Source of the DNA: Paenibacillus sp. FSL R5-0345
GTDB lineage: Bacteria; Bacillota; Bacilli; Paenibacillales; Paenibacillaceae
Direction: 5' to 3'
DNA length: 64,000 bases
NCBI RefSeq assembly: GCF_000758585.1
Contig: NZ_CP009281.1
Span: forward strand, 1,116,001 to 1,180,000
Position 1 is the stretch's first letter. Every line of letters starts with the position of its first letter. Below are positions 43,553 through 51,862 of the stretch, one piece after another. The position numbers and the translations under genes are program-made. The notes beneath the pieces are model-generated. The model did no database searches. It was not told the DNA's origin and saw only the letters and a program-made list of their open reading frames with translations.

Positions 43553-44401
43553 TTATAGTACAATGTCATTTTCGAGATGACGGACACGGTATTCTTTTGG
43601 AGAACAACCTTTCACCTTCTTGAACATCCGCGAAAAGAGTAAGGGGTCCTGATAGCCGACAGAACGCGAGATCTCACCGATAGTACAAAGGGTTTCTGTC
43701 AGAAGCTCGCATGCTTTAGCGATTCGGTAATTTAATAAATATTGCTGCGGTGGCATACCAATGGTCCGTTTGAACAAGGAAGATAAATATTTTCGATCCA
43801 GTTTGAGAGAAGAAGACAGCATCTCCACGGAAATGTTCTCACAATAATGTGTATGCAAAAAGTGCAGACTTTGCTCAACGTAAATACTCTTTTGACGCGG
43901 TAAAGGAAGTACATCCGGAACAGCTGGCACCGCTTGAAGCAAAAGGGAGAAAAAATCATACATAATCGCTTTTAGTGGCAGGTCAAGACAATCCGAAGTG
44001 TCGGCTGCTTCTGTCAGGCGCTCGTAGAGATTAGGCATAAGCTGTTCATCCATCGGGAAGATTGGCTGCTCAGGCGATAAGGAAGTTTTGGATAAAATAT
44101 ATGATACCTGTACTCCGGTGAAAGCTACCCAAGAATAAGTCCAGGGCTTTGATAGGTCTGCTGCATAAGAAGTAACGATATGAGGGTAGGTAAGAAAAGC
44201 TTGTCCTGCTTGCAGGATATGGGTCTGTTCTCCCACAGATACCTTTCCTGTTCCCTCATGAATGAAATGTATTTTGTATACGTCACGAACCCCTGGTCCG
44301 AAAAAATGCCCAGGTAGACACTGCTCCCGACCCCAGTAATGGAGATGCAAATCGGGATTACCTCTGAAGGGACGCTCAGAATTATAATTAAATATCGCCA
44401 T
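43553..44401 (-). CDS. AraC-family regulator with AraC-type sugar-binding cupin
   Basis: 282 residues. An N-terminal AraC-type ligand domain (GVRDVYKIHFIHEGTGKVSVGEQTHILQAGQAFLTYPH) precedes two helix-turn-helix repeats. The second reads IGEISRSVGYQDPLLFSRMFKKVKGCSPKEYR. This resembles regulators of alpha-galactoside or arabinoside genes. Its target is not obvious: the aldo/keto reductase follows on the same strand, and the stress protein is divergent. Confidence 0.88.
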   Translation of the reverse strand: MAIFNYNSERPFRGNPDLHLHYWGREQCLPGHFFGPGVRDVYKIHFIHEGTGKVSVGEQTHILQAGQAFLTYPHIVTSYAADLSKPWTYSWVAFTGVQVSYILSKTSLSPEQPIFPMDEQLMPNLYERLTEAADTSDCLDLPLKAIMYDFFSLLLQAVPAVPDVLPLPRQKSIYVEQSLHFLHTHYCENISVEMLSSSLKLDRKYLSSLFKRTIGMPPQQYLLNYRIAKACELLTETLCTIGEISRSVGYQDPLLFSRMFKKVKGCSPKEYRVRHLENDIVL

Positions 44402-44603
44402 GATTTCTTCAGTCTCTTTCTTTTATAGAGTTAAGCAAGGGCAATTTTGCCCGTCTTCTTTTATTATACAGCATATTTTAGTGGGACCATTACTTGGAAT
44501 GGAATGCGAATTCTGAGATAGAAGTTTATCCCTGCCCAGTTTGGTTAAGTAAGCTATGAAGCTGAACGTATGAGCTAACTTCGATCACTAGGAGGTAATG
44601 GAG

Positions 44604-45272
44604 ATGAATAAGAGAATAGTGGGTGTCTTTGCTGCCGAATACGAAGCTTCGAGGGCTATTGAAGAGTTGAAACGTCAAGGCTGCAGAACAGAGGACATAT
44701 CGATTATCGCGAGAAATTCAGAGAGTGCGGATACGCTTAGAGATGAATCAGGGACTCAAGCGCCGGAAGGAATAGCTACTGGTGCGGCTACTGGTGGTCT
44801 GCTGGGTGGTTTGACAGGGCTCCTGATGGGAATAGGCGCTTTGGCTATTCCTGGTATTGGACCGATTATCGCAGCCGGACCGCTTGCGGCAATGCTGGCT
44901 GGAGCGGCAATAGGTGCTGGTAGCGGTGGACTAGTTGGCGGTCTTATTGGTCTTGGCATTCCTGAAGAGGAAGCCAAGCGTTACGATAACTACGTAGGTG
45001 AAGGCCATATTCTTGTAATGGTGGATGTGGAGGGTGAGCGTAAGGAGGAAGAAGTGAAGCGGATTTTCGTACAGCATAATAGTCTGAACTCAGACCGTTT
45101 TGAGGATATCGCAAATATAAATACAGCTGAGAATCGAAACTATGATGGCAGTGTAAAAGAAAGCGATGCGCTCCGGGCCGCTGATCAGCAAGAAGCGAGA
45201 AATTTAGCTCAAGCCACCGGAACCATGGATGCCATGGATACCTTAGCGAGTGAGCGCATTAGAAATAAATAA
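44604..45272 (+). CDS. General stress protein, YflT/GsiB-like with glycine-rich core
   Basis: 222 residues. The N-terminal 50 residues (RIVGVFAAEYEASRAIEELKRQGCRTEDISIIAR) match the heat-induced stress protein YflT domain. The middle is a hydrophobic Gly/Ala-rich segment (about 55-115) that may insert into or span membranes. A DUF1269-like flexible-loop region VGEGHILVMVDVEGERKEEEVKRIF follows. AGGAGGT at 44590-44596 places the start at ATG 44604; ATG 44598 is too close. No sigma-B promoter is recognisable. The role is likely stress protection, with unknown mechanism. Confidence 0.82.
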   Translation: MNKRIVGVFAAEYEASRAIEELKRQGCRTEDISIIARNSESADTLRDESGTQAPEGIATGAATGGLLGGLTGLLMGIGALAIPGIGPIIAAGPLAAMLAGAAIGAGSGGLVGGLIGLGIPEEEAKRYDNYVGEGHILVMVDVEGERKEEEVKRIFVQHNSLNSDRFEDIANINTAENRNYDGSVKESDALRAADQQEARNLAQATGTMDAMDTLASERIRNK

Positions 45273-45293
45273 GAGTGAATAGCTATTTAGTAA

Positions 45294-45345
45294 AAACAGA
45301 CTATTTCACTAGCCATGGGTGAGCTGGTGAGATAGCCTGTTTTTT
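45294..45345. terminator. Bidirectional terminator between the stress protein and glpX
   Basis: AAACAGACTATTTCACTAGC pairs imperfectly with GCTGGTGAGATAGCCTGTTT and continues into TTTT; A residues flank the left arm. Confidence 0.85.
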
Positions 45346-45350
45346 GTGAT

Positions 45351-46346
45351 TTATAAAGAGGCGACGTTCTGTCTAACAGTCAGTGCATCCGGTATTTCTT
45401 TACCAGGAAGGAAATGAATGCTGCGGATGTAGCGGATCGTCCGACTCTGTGCCCGCATAATGACCGAATGTGTCTCTGCGCGTTCTTTCCCAATGAAACG
45501 GACGCCGTTCAGGAATTCGCCTGACGTTACACCCGTGGCGGCAAAGAGAACGTCACCTGTGCCAACCATGTCCTCCATGTATAGCACTCTCGTAGGATTG
45601 GTAATTCCCATACGTACACAGCGCTGTAACTCTATTGGTCCATCTGGGAGCAATCTGCCTTGCATTTCTCCGCCAAGGCATTTCAGTGCAGCGGCGGCAA
45701 GGACACCTTCGGGTGCTCCGCCCGAGCCCATGTACAAATCCACATCGCTATCCGGCAGTGCAGCCGCAATAGCGCCAGCTACATCTCCGTGACCTAACAG
45801 CTTAATCCTTACACCCGCTTCTCGAAGGCTATGAATGAGTTGTTCATGCCGTTTGCGGTCAAGAACCATTACGGTTAGCTCGGAGAGGGACTTGCCACTG
45901 AAGTGGCATGCTTTCTGGAGAGTGACCTCTACAGGGTCTTCGAGACTAAGCTTACCGGCAAGCTCAGGACCGCAAGCGAGTTTCTCCATATAAATGTCTG
46001 GAGCATGAAGCAGGCTGCCCTTATCTGCTATGGCAATCACGGATTGGGCATTGTGTAGACCACAGGCCACCACTTCAGTGCCTTCCAGAGGATCGACGGC
46101 TACATCGACAGAAGGGCCCTTTTGATTCCCAACTTTCTCGCCAATATAGAGCATTGGAGCATCATCCATCTCTCCTTCACCAATGACGACCGTTCCGTCG
46201 ATGGAGACAGAATCAAACATGGAGCGGATGGCAGTCGTGGCTGCATCATCTGCCGCATTTTTATCTCCCCGCCCGATCCAGCGAGCCGAGGATAATGCAC
46301 CTAGTTCAGTTACCCGTACAATCTCAAGAGCCAGTTCGCGATCCAT
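45351..46346 (-). CDS. glpX: Fructose-1,6-bisphosphatase class II
   Basis: 331 residues. The metal and substrate motifs of GlpX are clear: VVIGEGEMDDAPMLYIGE, VAVDPLEGTEVVA, and GSGGAPEGVLAAAALKCLGG. It removes the 1-phosphate of fructose 1,6-bisphosphate in gluconeogenesis. TGGAGGG precedes the ATG. It lies downstream of ccpN and ppsR on the same strand, separated by a dispersed repeat, so all three may be controlled as a gluconeogenesis unit. It is not linked to glycerol genes here. Confidence 0.93.
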   Translation of the reverse strand: MDRELALEIVRVTELGALSSARWIGRGDKNAADDAATTAIRSMFDSVSIDGTVVIGEGEMDDAPMLYIGEKVGNQKGPSVDVAVDPLEGTEVVACGLHNAQSVIAIADKGSLLHAPDIYMEKLACGPELAGKLSLEDPVEVTLQKACHFSGKSLSELTVMVLDRKRHEQLIHSLREAGVRIKLLGHGDVAGAIAAALPDSDVDLYMGSGGAPEGVLAAAALKCLGGEMQGRLLPDGPIELQRCVRMGITNPTRVLYMEDMVGTGDVLFAATGVTSGEFLNGVRFIGKERAETHSVIMRAQSRTIRYIRSIHFLPGKEIPDALTVRQNVASL

Positions 46347-46381
46347 TCTAATTCCCTCCAGTACATCCCATATATTTTATA

Positions 46382-46480
46382 AAATATAAGAATTTATAAG
46401 TTTCACGCTATATATTATCCTTATATTTCTCGCATAAACGCTTACCGTCCTTATTAGAACGCCGAAGGCGTTTTTGCTTG
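46382..46480 (+). repeat. Dispersed nested-hairpin repeat, copy 2 (about 99 bp)
   Basis: Same element as 13281-13380, in the same orientation. Outer arms are GCATAAACGC and GCGTTTTTGC (one mismatch); the inner CGTCCT/AGAACG stem also has one mismatch. It starts 10 bp beyond the ppsR stop and ends shortly before the glpX ribosome site, so it lies inside the probable operon. Confidence 0.85.
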
Positions 46481-46489
46481 ATTCGAATG

Positions 46490-47296
46490 TTAGATATAAC
46501 CCATAATAATACCAGCGGTTTCTTCTATAGCTTTGTCGGTAATATCGATTACAGGACAGCATAGTTTATTGAACAGAGAAGAGGCACATTCCATCTCCTC
46601 TGTAATCCGCTCCAGACTTGCATATTGGGAGCCAGTCGGTAACCCAAGCACCTTCAGCCGCTCGGAGCGAATCTTCAGCATATACTCCGGCTTCATGGTT
46701 AGTCCGATTAGTCGGTTCGGCGGCAGACTTAGCAGCTCTTGCGGAGGAGCAATTTCCGGAATAATCGGATAGTTAACGACCTTTTTCCCCCGATGAGCCA
46801 AAAAGATACTAAGTGGTGTCTTCGAGGTACGGGACATCCCTAGCAGAACGATATCGGCTTTTAGCATGGCGCCGAGATCCCGGCCATCATCACAGGCAAC
46901 TGTGAATTCGATAGCCTCCATGCGGCGGAAATAGTTCTCATCAAGCTGGTGCAACAGACCCGGTCGCTGCTGTGGAGCATCGTCAAACGTATCGATGAAA
47001 GCTTGCATCATGGGGCCCATGATATCGACGATACGAAGGTCAAGCCGTACGGCCTCTTCTTTAATCATTTCTCTTAGCTCCGGCTGCACCAGCGTATAGA
47101 CGACAAAACCTTTATGCTGCGCGGCTTCTTCCATAAGCTTCCGGAGCTCATCTTCATGTCTAATGTTCCCGTATCTTTTGATGGTGATCTGCTGATTCTG
47201 GAATTGATGAATGACGGCCTGCACGACAGCTTCTGCCGTATCTCCTATAGAATCTGAGCAGATCGTTATTAGGTTGGAAGATTGCTCGATGCTCAT
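46490..47296 (-). CDS. ppsR: Pyruvate,phosphate dikinase / PEP synthase regulatory protein (YqfL)
   Basis: 268 residues of the DUF299 family, a bifunctional ADP-dependent kinase and Pi-dependent pyrophosphorylase. The P-loop GMSRTSKTPLS is near residue 154, and CSDSIGDTAEAVV opens the protein. In Bacillus subtilis YqfL modulates the activity of CcpN. Here its start is 12 bp after the ccpN stop with GGAGGAATTC between, so the pair is co-transcribed as in B. subtilis. Confidence 0.93.
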   Translation of the reverse strand: MSIEQSSNLITICSDSIGDTAEAVVQAVIHQFQNQQITIKRYGNIRHEDELRKLMEEAAQHKGFVVYTLVQPELREMIKEEAVRLDLRIVDIMGPMMQAFIDTFDDAPQQRPGLLHQLDENYFRRMEAIEFTVACDDGRDLGAMLKADIVLLGMSRTSKTPLSIFLAHRGKKVVNYPIIPEIAPPQELLSLPPNRLIGLTMKPEYMLKIRSERLKVLGLPTGSQYASLERITEEMECASSLFNKLCCPVIDITDKAIEETAGIIMGYI

Positions 47297-47308
47297 GAAT
47301 TCCTCCTG

Positions 47309-47965
47309 TTATCCTTTGGCTTCAAGTTCGAGGAGAAGTTTTACGATAGCAGTTTTCGTCAAACGTCCTATGACATCCAGTTTCGTACCACTGTCCTCAG
47401 TGGCGCTGGGAACAACTACCGGTAAACTATCTACCTCGTGAAAAATCATTTTATGTGCGGCGTCAAGCACCGTCTCATCTGGTGAAGTTGTAACTACTTT
47501 GGGCTGGCGTGTCATGACCATGCTTACGGGCATGGAGACAGCACCCGGATTGCCAAGGGTTACCTTCAGGAAATCCTTACGTGAAGCAACACCGGTGAGC
47601 TTACCCTCTTCGTCACAAATAATAAGGGTGCCAACATCCTGTAGAAACAGCGTAACTACGGCATCTTGAACCGTAGTAGTCTCACGGATAATGATAGGTA
47701 CACTTTGAATCTCTTTAACCTTTGTCTCCTGCAACAAATAATTGCTTCCCAGACGATTAGATGATTTGAGTCCTGGGAAGTAACCGACTTTAGGTTTAGC
47801 ATCAATATATTTGAGCATAACCAGAACGGAGAGATCAGAACGAATCGTTGGCCGCGTTAGATCTAGACATTCGGCAATCTGTTCGCCGGTAATCGGAGCT
47901 CTTTTGTTCACAATATCAATGATTTCTAGTTGACGTGATGTCAGTTCGATCGCAATTCCCTCCAC
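47309..47965 (-). CDS. ccpN: Gluconeogenesis repressor CcpN (HTH plus two CBS domains)
   Basis: 218 residues. The N-terminal winged helix (LTSRQLEIIDIVNKRAPITGEQIAECLDLTRPTIRSDLSVLVMLKYIDAKPKVGYFPG) is followed by two CBS domains (about 80-135 and 145-205) that sense nucleotides. B. subtilis CcpN represses gapB and pckA in the presence of glucose. The ORF begins at GTG 47965. The only nearby Shine-Dalgarno (GGAGGG) lies just after this GTG, so the start is uncertain; a short out-of-frame ORF also overlaps it. Gene order ccpN-ppsR supports the assignment. Confidence 0.9.
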   Translation of the reverse strand: MEGIAIELTSRQLEIIDIVNKRAPITGEQIAECLDLTRPTIRSDLSVLVMLKYIDAKPKVGYFPGLKSSNRLGSNYLLQETKVKEIQSVPIIIRETTTVQDAVVTLFLQDVGTLIICDEEGKLTGVASRKDFLKVTLGNPGAVSMPVSMVMTRQPKVVTTSPDETVLDAAHKMIFHEVDSLPVVVPSATEDSGTKLDVIGRLTKTAIVKLLLELEAKG

Positions 47966-48031
47966 TTCAGATAAAAAGGCATTCCTCTTAGAAAAGAAGC
48001 GCCGTTAAGCGAATCCTCCTTTCATATATGA

Positions 48032-48111
48032 GTCATATATAGACATTTTTAATTTAACTTGGTTATATAATACGCAATAGTGGTCATAAATGCAATATAT
48101 AGTACGTCATA
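48032..48111. promoter_or_regulatory. Three GTCATA direct repeats upstream of ccpN
   Basis: GTCATA occurs at 48032, 48083 and 48106 (TATGAC on the coding strand of ccpN). The CcpN site of B. subtilis has a TATG(A/C/T)(C/T)ATA-like core, so these could be autoregulatory half-sites. The match is partial. Confidence 0.35.
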
Positions 48112-49039
48112 TATTTGATTTTTTTAAACCGGATGTACTGATCCTACGCTTTAGCATTAATTGCTTCAAGGCGTCAGCGTTCACTAGGATAGTCCCAGCA
48201 ATAATGGTGAATACACCGAGGATCGTAACCCAATTCACGGCCTCATTATAAAAGAAAAAGCCAACCCCTACGGCAATCGGTGGAGAAATATAGAGCCAGG
48301 TAGAAGGAAACACAGGATTTGTCTTAGCGACGAGCCAGTAGAACAACGAATGACCGACCATCGAGCCGATTACGATTAGATAGAGCAGTGAACCTGCGGT
48401 CTCGTAAGAGAGCAGAAACTCAGGATGTACATTTTCGGTCGCTAAAGAAAGAATGAATAATAACACGCCACCATACATCATTTGGGCTGCATTAAGTGCG
48501 ATTGGAGAGACCTCGGGCATACTGTTGATTACTTTTTTAGAATAAATCGCACCTACTGCGTAACAGCATTCCCCAATGAGGACAGCTGCGCAGCCGATGA
48601 TCCATAGCGGTGAAATATCAACGACAAGATTAGGTAGAACGAGCAGCAATACACCAGTTAATCCGATAATGCAGCCATATAGGGAGATGGCGGGTGCTTT
48701 TTGACGAAGAATAGAGGTTTGGAGTAATAGAATCATGATCGGTCCGGTCGCAGAGAGTACGGCTGCAAGCCCAGAAGATACATATTGTTCAGCCCAGTAA
48801 AGACCCGCGAAGGTGCCAAAGGTTAATGCAGAGCCGGTGAAGAGCATTTCTTTACGCAGGAGCAGGGAGAAGCTTGCCTTTCGTTTCCAGACCATCCATA
48901 GAAATAGTACAGCACCTGCAACGAAAAAACGTAAGCCAGCTGAAAAGAAGGGCGGCGCACCAGCATCCACACCGATTTTGATCGCTAGAAAGGTCGTGCC
49001 GAAGATCAGACATACAAGTGCATAAGCGAATAAGATCAT
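48107..49039 (-). CDS. DMT-superfamily EamA transporter
   Basis: 310 residues and ten predicted helices in two EamA repeats (about 5-135 and 150-290). It starts LFAYALVCLIFGTTFLAIKIGVDAGAPPF, usual for the YdcZ/RhaT-like metabolite exporters. The gene is divergent from a MocR regulator, and such pairs often form a regulator-target unit. The substrate may be an amino acid or a vitamin B6-related compound, but the sequence does not say. AAAGGGG lies before the ATG. Confidence 0.88.
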   Translation of the reverse strand: MILFAYALVCLIFGTTFLAIKIGVDAGAPPFFSAGLRFFVAGAVLFLWMVWKRKASFSLLLRKEMLFTGSALTFGTFAGLYWAEQYVSSGLAAVLSATGPIMILLLQTSILRQKAPAISLYGCIIGLTGVLLLVLPNLVVDISPLWIIGCAAVLIGECCYAVGAIYSKKVINSMPEVSPIALNAAQMMYGGVLLFILSLATENVHPEFLLSYETAGSLLYLIVIGSMVGHSLFYWLVAKTNPVFPSTWLYISPPIAVGVGFFFYNEAVNWVTILGVFTIIAGTILVNADALKQLMLKRRISTSGLKKSNI

Positions 49040-49096
49040 TTTGAAAGTCCCCTTTAATGTGTTAAATCATTTTGTTAATCATATAGGGGAGTATAC

Positions 49097-49127
49097 AGAA
49101 CAGATGACGTTGAGTAGAACAGATGAC
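49097..49127. promoter_or_regulatory. Direct-repeat operator between eamA and mocR
   Basis: AGAACAGATGAC occurs at 49097-49108 and again at 49116-49127, 19 bp apart centre to centre, so on nearly the same helix face. MocR regulators (GabR, PdxR) commonly bind direct repeats. A -10-like TACAAT at 49141-49146 lies right after, towards mocR, and neither direction has a good -35. Confidence 0.65.
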
Positions 49128-49185
49128 TTCGGAAATCGTGTACAATACTGTAAATAGGAGTTGCTCGGAGAGGAGTTGCAGTGAG

Positions 49186-50595
49186 GTGAAGAAGTCAGCG
49201 AGCGCGGAGCATAATCATCCCTTGTTTCGGCAGGTATATGGATTTCTAGTGAATCGCATGGAGCGAGGAGAGTGGGAGGCACATGATAAGCTTCCTTCTA
49301 TACGGCTGCTTGCGGAGGAATTAAAGGTACATCGACTGACGGTATTCAAAGCGTATAGAATGCTGACGGAGGATGGTAAGGTATATGTAAAAGACAAATC
49401 GGGTTATTACGTATCACCAGTAAGCAGGCTTCCTTCAAATGAAGAGGGTGCCGCAGTATCTGCTTATGCGCTCACTAATCCGCTATCAGATATACAAAGA
49501 GTGCCGACCAAGTATCAGTTCTCGCAAGCGCTGATTGATCCGGGATTACTGCCGAACCTTTTTCTATCCGACTATGTCAAAAAAGTGTTCGATTTATATC
49601 CAAAGGTAATGGGGACATATTCTTCGGTTCAGGGAGATGAAGAGCTACGTGAGACGTTAAGTCGTCATTTTCGGAAGAAACATCGGTTACAGTTATCCTC
49701 GGAAGAGCTGCTTATTACTTCAGGCGCGCAGCAGGCGATCAATCTGATTGCTCGAATTGTGCTCGGGCCTATGGACACGGTGCTTGTGGAGCGACCAACC
49801 TACAGTGTGGCCATGGATGTTTTTCGCCGGGAGGGGGCACGGTTGATTCCAGTGGAGATTACTCCGACGGGCTATGACTTGGAGAAAGTTGAAGCTTTGA
49901 TGAAAAAGCATAAGCCACGCATGTTCTACATCAATCCGACCCATCACAATCCAACCGGATATACGGTGCCAGTGCAGCAACGCAAACTGTTAGTAGAGCT
50001 AGCTGAACGTTATCGCTGTCTACTGGTAGAGGATGACCCATTTCGCGATATGTATTTTGAAGAGGAGCCCCCGCCGCCTTTTTTTGCTTATGATACGGAG
50101 GGCTGGGTGATTTATATCAGCAGCTTCAGTAAATATGTAGCTCCAGGCTTACGGATCTGCGCGGTGGCTTGCCGTTATCCATTTATGGAACGCTTGATCA
50201 CAGCTAAATCACTCGCGGACAATGGAACTCCGCTGCTTAACCAAAAAATATTCTTGCATTACTACACTTCAGCACGCTTGCAGAATCATCTCGGTAAGCT
50301 GCGTATTGCGCTTCAGGTGCATAAGGAAATTGTGGAAGAAGAGCTAGCTGCAACTGGGTGGGAGTGGACGCCTCCGCAAGGTGGTTTAAATCTATGGGTG
50401 AAGCTGCCGGATCATCTTTCGGTGGATCGACTGTTTGCCTCAAGTATGGCGCAGTCGATTGCATTTGTGCCAGGAGAGCTGTTTGATCCGCTGGGGGAAA
50501 TGAAGTCGAGAATTCGAGTTAGCTATTCCTTCGCAAGTGAAGGGGTGCTACGTGAGGGGATTCAGCGGTTGATTGCTATAGCGCGGGGGTTATGA
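49186..50595 (+). CDS. MocR-type GntR regulator with aminotransferase domain
   Basis: About 469 residues: an N-terminal GntR winged helix (LFRQVYGFLVNRMERGEWEAHDKLPSIRLLAEELKVHRLTVFKAYRMLTEDG) joined to a fold-type I aminotransferase domain. Pyridoxal-phosphate residues are kept: NPTHHNPTGYT and the Schiff-base Lys in SSFSKYVAPGLR. The frame opens at ATG 49123, but that ATG lies inside the operator repeat; GTG 49186, preceded by GAGAGGAG, is the better start. It should control the divergent EamA gene, probably as a PLP-dependent activator. Confidence 0.88.
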   Translation: MKKSASAEHNHPLFRQVYGFLVNRMERGEWEAHDKLPSIRLLAEELKVHRLTVFKAYRMLTEDGKVYVKDKSGYYVSPVSRLPSNEEGAAVSAYALTNPLSDIQRVPTKYQFSQALIDPGLLPNLFLSDYVKKVFDLYPKVMGTYSSVQGDEELRETLSRHFRKKHRLQLSSEELLITSGAQQAINLIARIVLGPMDTVLVERPTYSVAMDVFRREGARLIPVEITPTGYDLEKVEALMKKHKPRMFYINPTHHNPTGYTVPVQQRKLLVELAERYRCLLVEDDPFRDMYFEEEPPPPFFAYDTEGWVIYISSFSKYVAPGLRICAVACRYPFMERLITAKSLADNGTPLLNQKIFLHYYTSARLQNHLGKLRIALQVHKEIVEEELAATGWEWTPPQGGLNLWVKLPDHLSVDRLFASSMAQSIAFVPGELFDPLGEMKSRIRVSYSFASEGVLREGIQRLIAIARGL

Positions 50596-50731
50596 GTAGG
50601 TACATTAGATATGAGAGACCAATGAAGACCAATCCGGGTAGAATTGACTAGACTTGTATAACTTGTTTTAAAATTCCTGTAACACTTTCCACATCTGCTC
50701 CGTCTGTAAGATAAAGAAGGAGGTCATTAAG

Positions 50732-51412
50732 GTGCGAAAGTTCAATTTTCGAAGTCCAGTGATGATAATTCTATGTATTACATTAATATTTATGGCCTTG
50801 CTGACGGTGCGGCCCTCCGTTACTTATGCATGTTCCTGTGTTGTACCTGCGGAGCCGCTTGAGGCTCTGGAGTCAAGCTCGGCCGTCTTTGTTGGGAAGG
50901 TAGTAAAGATAAAGGAGCCAAGGGGAACTATAATCTCGTCCGCGGATCCAGTAAAAGTAACCTTTGAGGTTGGTTCCAGTTGGAAAGGGGTCGAGGGGAA
51001 TAAGGTTACCTTGACAACTGCTCTATCGTCTGCCAGCTGCGGGTTTGAATTCGTGGAAGGGGAAAGTTATATCGTCTATGCAAATGATAATAGGGAAGGA
51101 GATTCAGGTGAAATAGTGGCCAGTTTATGCAGTCGAACGAAGCTGCTTGCCTCGGCATCAGAGGATCTGAAGGAGCTTGGACCTAGTATATCGGCAGGGA
51201 CTCCTACAGCTACTCCGGAGGTAACATCAAATCATTCGCCGAAATCAGGAGCTGGGAATAATGGTGCGACTGATGTTGAGGGGAAACCAGCTGCGGACAG
51301 TGACTCTTTTCCACTTGTGAATGTTGGGATCAGTGGAGTCATTATCGTTTTGATAGCGATAGTTGGCACTGTGCTCTACCGTCGTAGAGATGGTGGAACG
51401 CGAAAAAAATGA
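50732..51412 (+). CDS. Secreted TIMP/NTR-like protein with C-terminal membrane anchor
   Basis: 226 residues. A signal peptide (hydrophobic 11-28) ends before YACSC, so the mature protein may start at a Cys in a CxC pair, as in tissue inhibitors of metalloproteinases. The domain (about 33-140) contains AVFVGKVVKI, VTFEVGSSWKG and VEGESYIVYA, typical of bacterial NTR/TIMP-like proteins. A Thr/Ser/Pro-rich linker leads to a membrane helix (about 197-217) and a basic RRRDGGTRKK tail. GTG start after AAGGAGGT. It is probably exposed on the cell surface. Function is unknown; protease inhibition is only suggested by the fold. Confidence 0.82.
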   Translation: MRKFNFRSPVMIILCITLIFMALLTVRPSVTYACSCVVPAEPLEALESSSAVFVGKVVKIKEPRGTIISSADPVKVTFEVGSSWKGVEGNKVTLTTALSSASCGFEFVEGESYIVYANDNREGDSGEIVASLCSRTKLLASASEDLKELGPSISAGTPTATPEVTSNHSPKSGAGNNGATDVEGKPAADSDSFPLVNVGISGVIIVLIAIVGTVLYRRRDGGTRKK

Positions 51413-51422
51413 CGCTGTGATG

Positions 51423-51466
51423 AAGCGGTCGCCCGGGAGTTATTCGTGCGACCGCTTATTTATTTG
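51423..51466 (+). terminator. Intrinsic terminator after the TIMP-like gene
   Basis: AAGCGGTCGC pairs exactly with GCGACCGCTT across a 15-base loop, followed by ATTTATTTG. Confidence 0.8.
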
Positions 51467-51494
51467 AGCTGACCTTAACTACAGTAACCAATAA

Positions 51495-51679
51495 TTAGGG
51501 AAATCCTCCCTTAAATTAACGTGTTTTACTCGATATTATTGATAATAAGGGAAAACCTCCCTAAAATTCAGCGGAAATTGTCCATTTTGGCAATATTCTG
51601 CTCATTTATAGGGAGGTTTTCCGCAAAAGGTACAAAATACGCTTATAAAGTTCGATTTATAGGGAGGTTTTCCCTAAAC
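51495..51679. repeat. Array of four AGGGAGGTTTTCCCT repeats in head-to-head pairs
   Basis: Units lie at 51495-51515, 51546-51566, 51606-51627 and 51656-51679. The first two read TTAGGGAAAACCTCCCT-like and the last two are the reverse complement, TAGGGAGGTTTTCCCTAAA-like. Each unit is itself a near-palindrome (AGGGA/TCCCT). Starts are 51, 60 and 50 bases apart. The outer and inner pairs can fold into a long nested stem. No gene is recognisable in this 450-bp gap. Confidence 0.82.
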
Positions 51680-51780
51680 TTAGTTTCAGGGAGGGCTGAT
51701 TCTGTGAAGCCAGCTGAAAGTGAGGTGCTATAGGTGTTGCAAGTGTTACAGCCGCTGCAGGTAGTGTGCGGTTCTTTACG

Positions 51781-51826
51781 GTGATGCAGGTGATGTGCAG
51801 TGATGTAGATGATGAACAGTGATGTA
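51781..51826 (+). repeat. Imperfect GTGATG tandem repeat
   Basis: GTGATG recurs at 51781, 51790, 51800 and 51818, with a GATGATG in between. It lies near the 3' end of the minus-strand FeoB core gene. I see no function. Confidence 0.5.
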
Positions 51827-51862
51827 CGTTGAATTTGGGCAATTTTATGCCGCAAGCTTACG

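Noticed and set aside
44402..44603. Sigma-B promoter before the YflT-like stress gene
   Set aside because: GTTT occurs near 44539, but no GGGTAT-like -10 follows at the right spacing.
51495..51679. CRISPR-like regular spacing
   Set aside because: Units change orientation, are short and imperfect, spacers differ in length, and no cas gene is present.
51521..51733. Plus-strand 70-codon frame with two FIGRFS stretches
   Set aside because: The repeated peptide is only the translation of the AGGGAGGTTTTCCC array; there is no ribosome site or codon signal.
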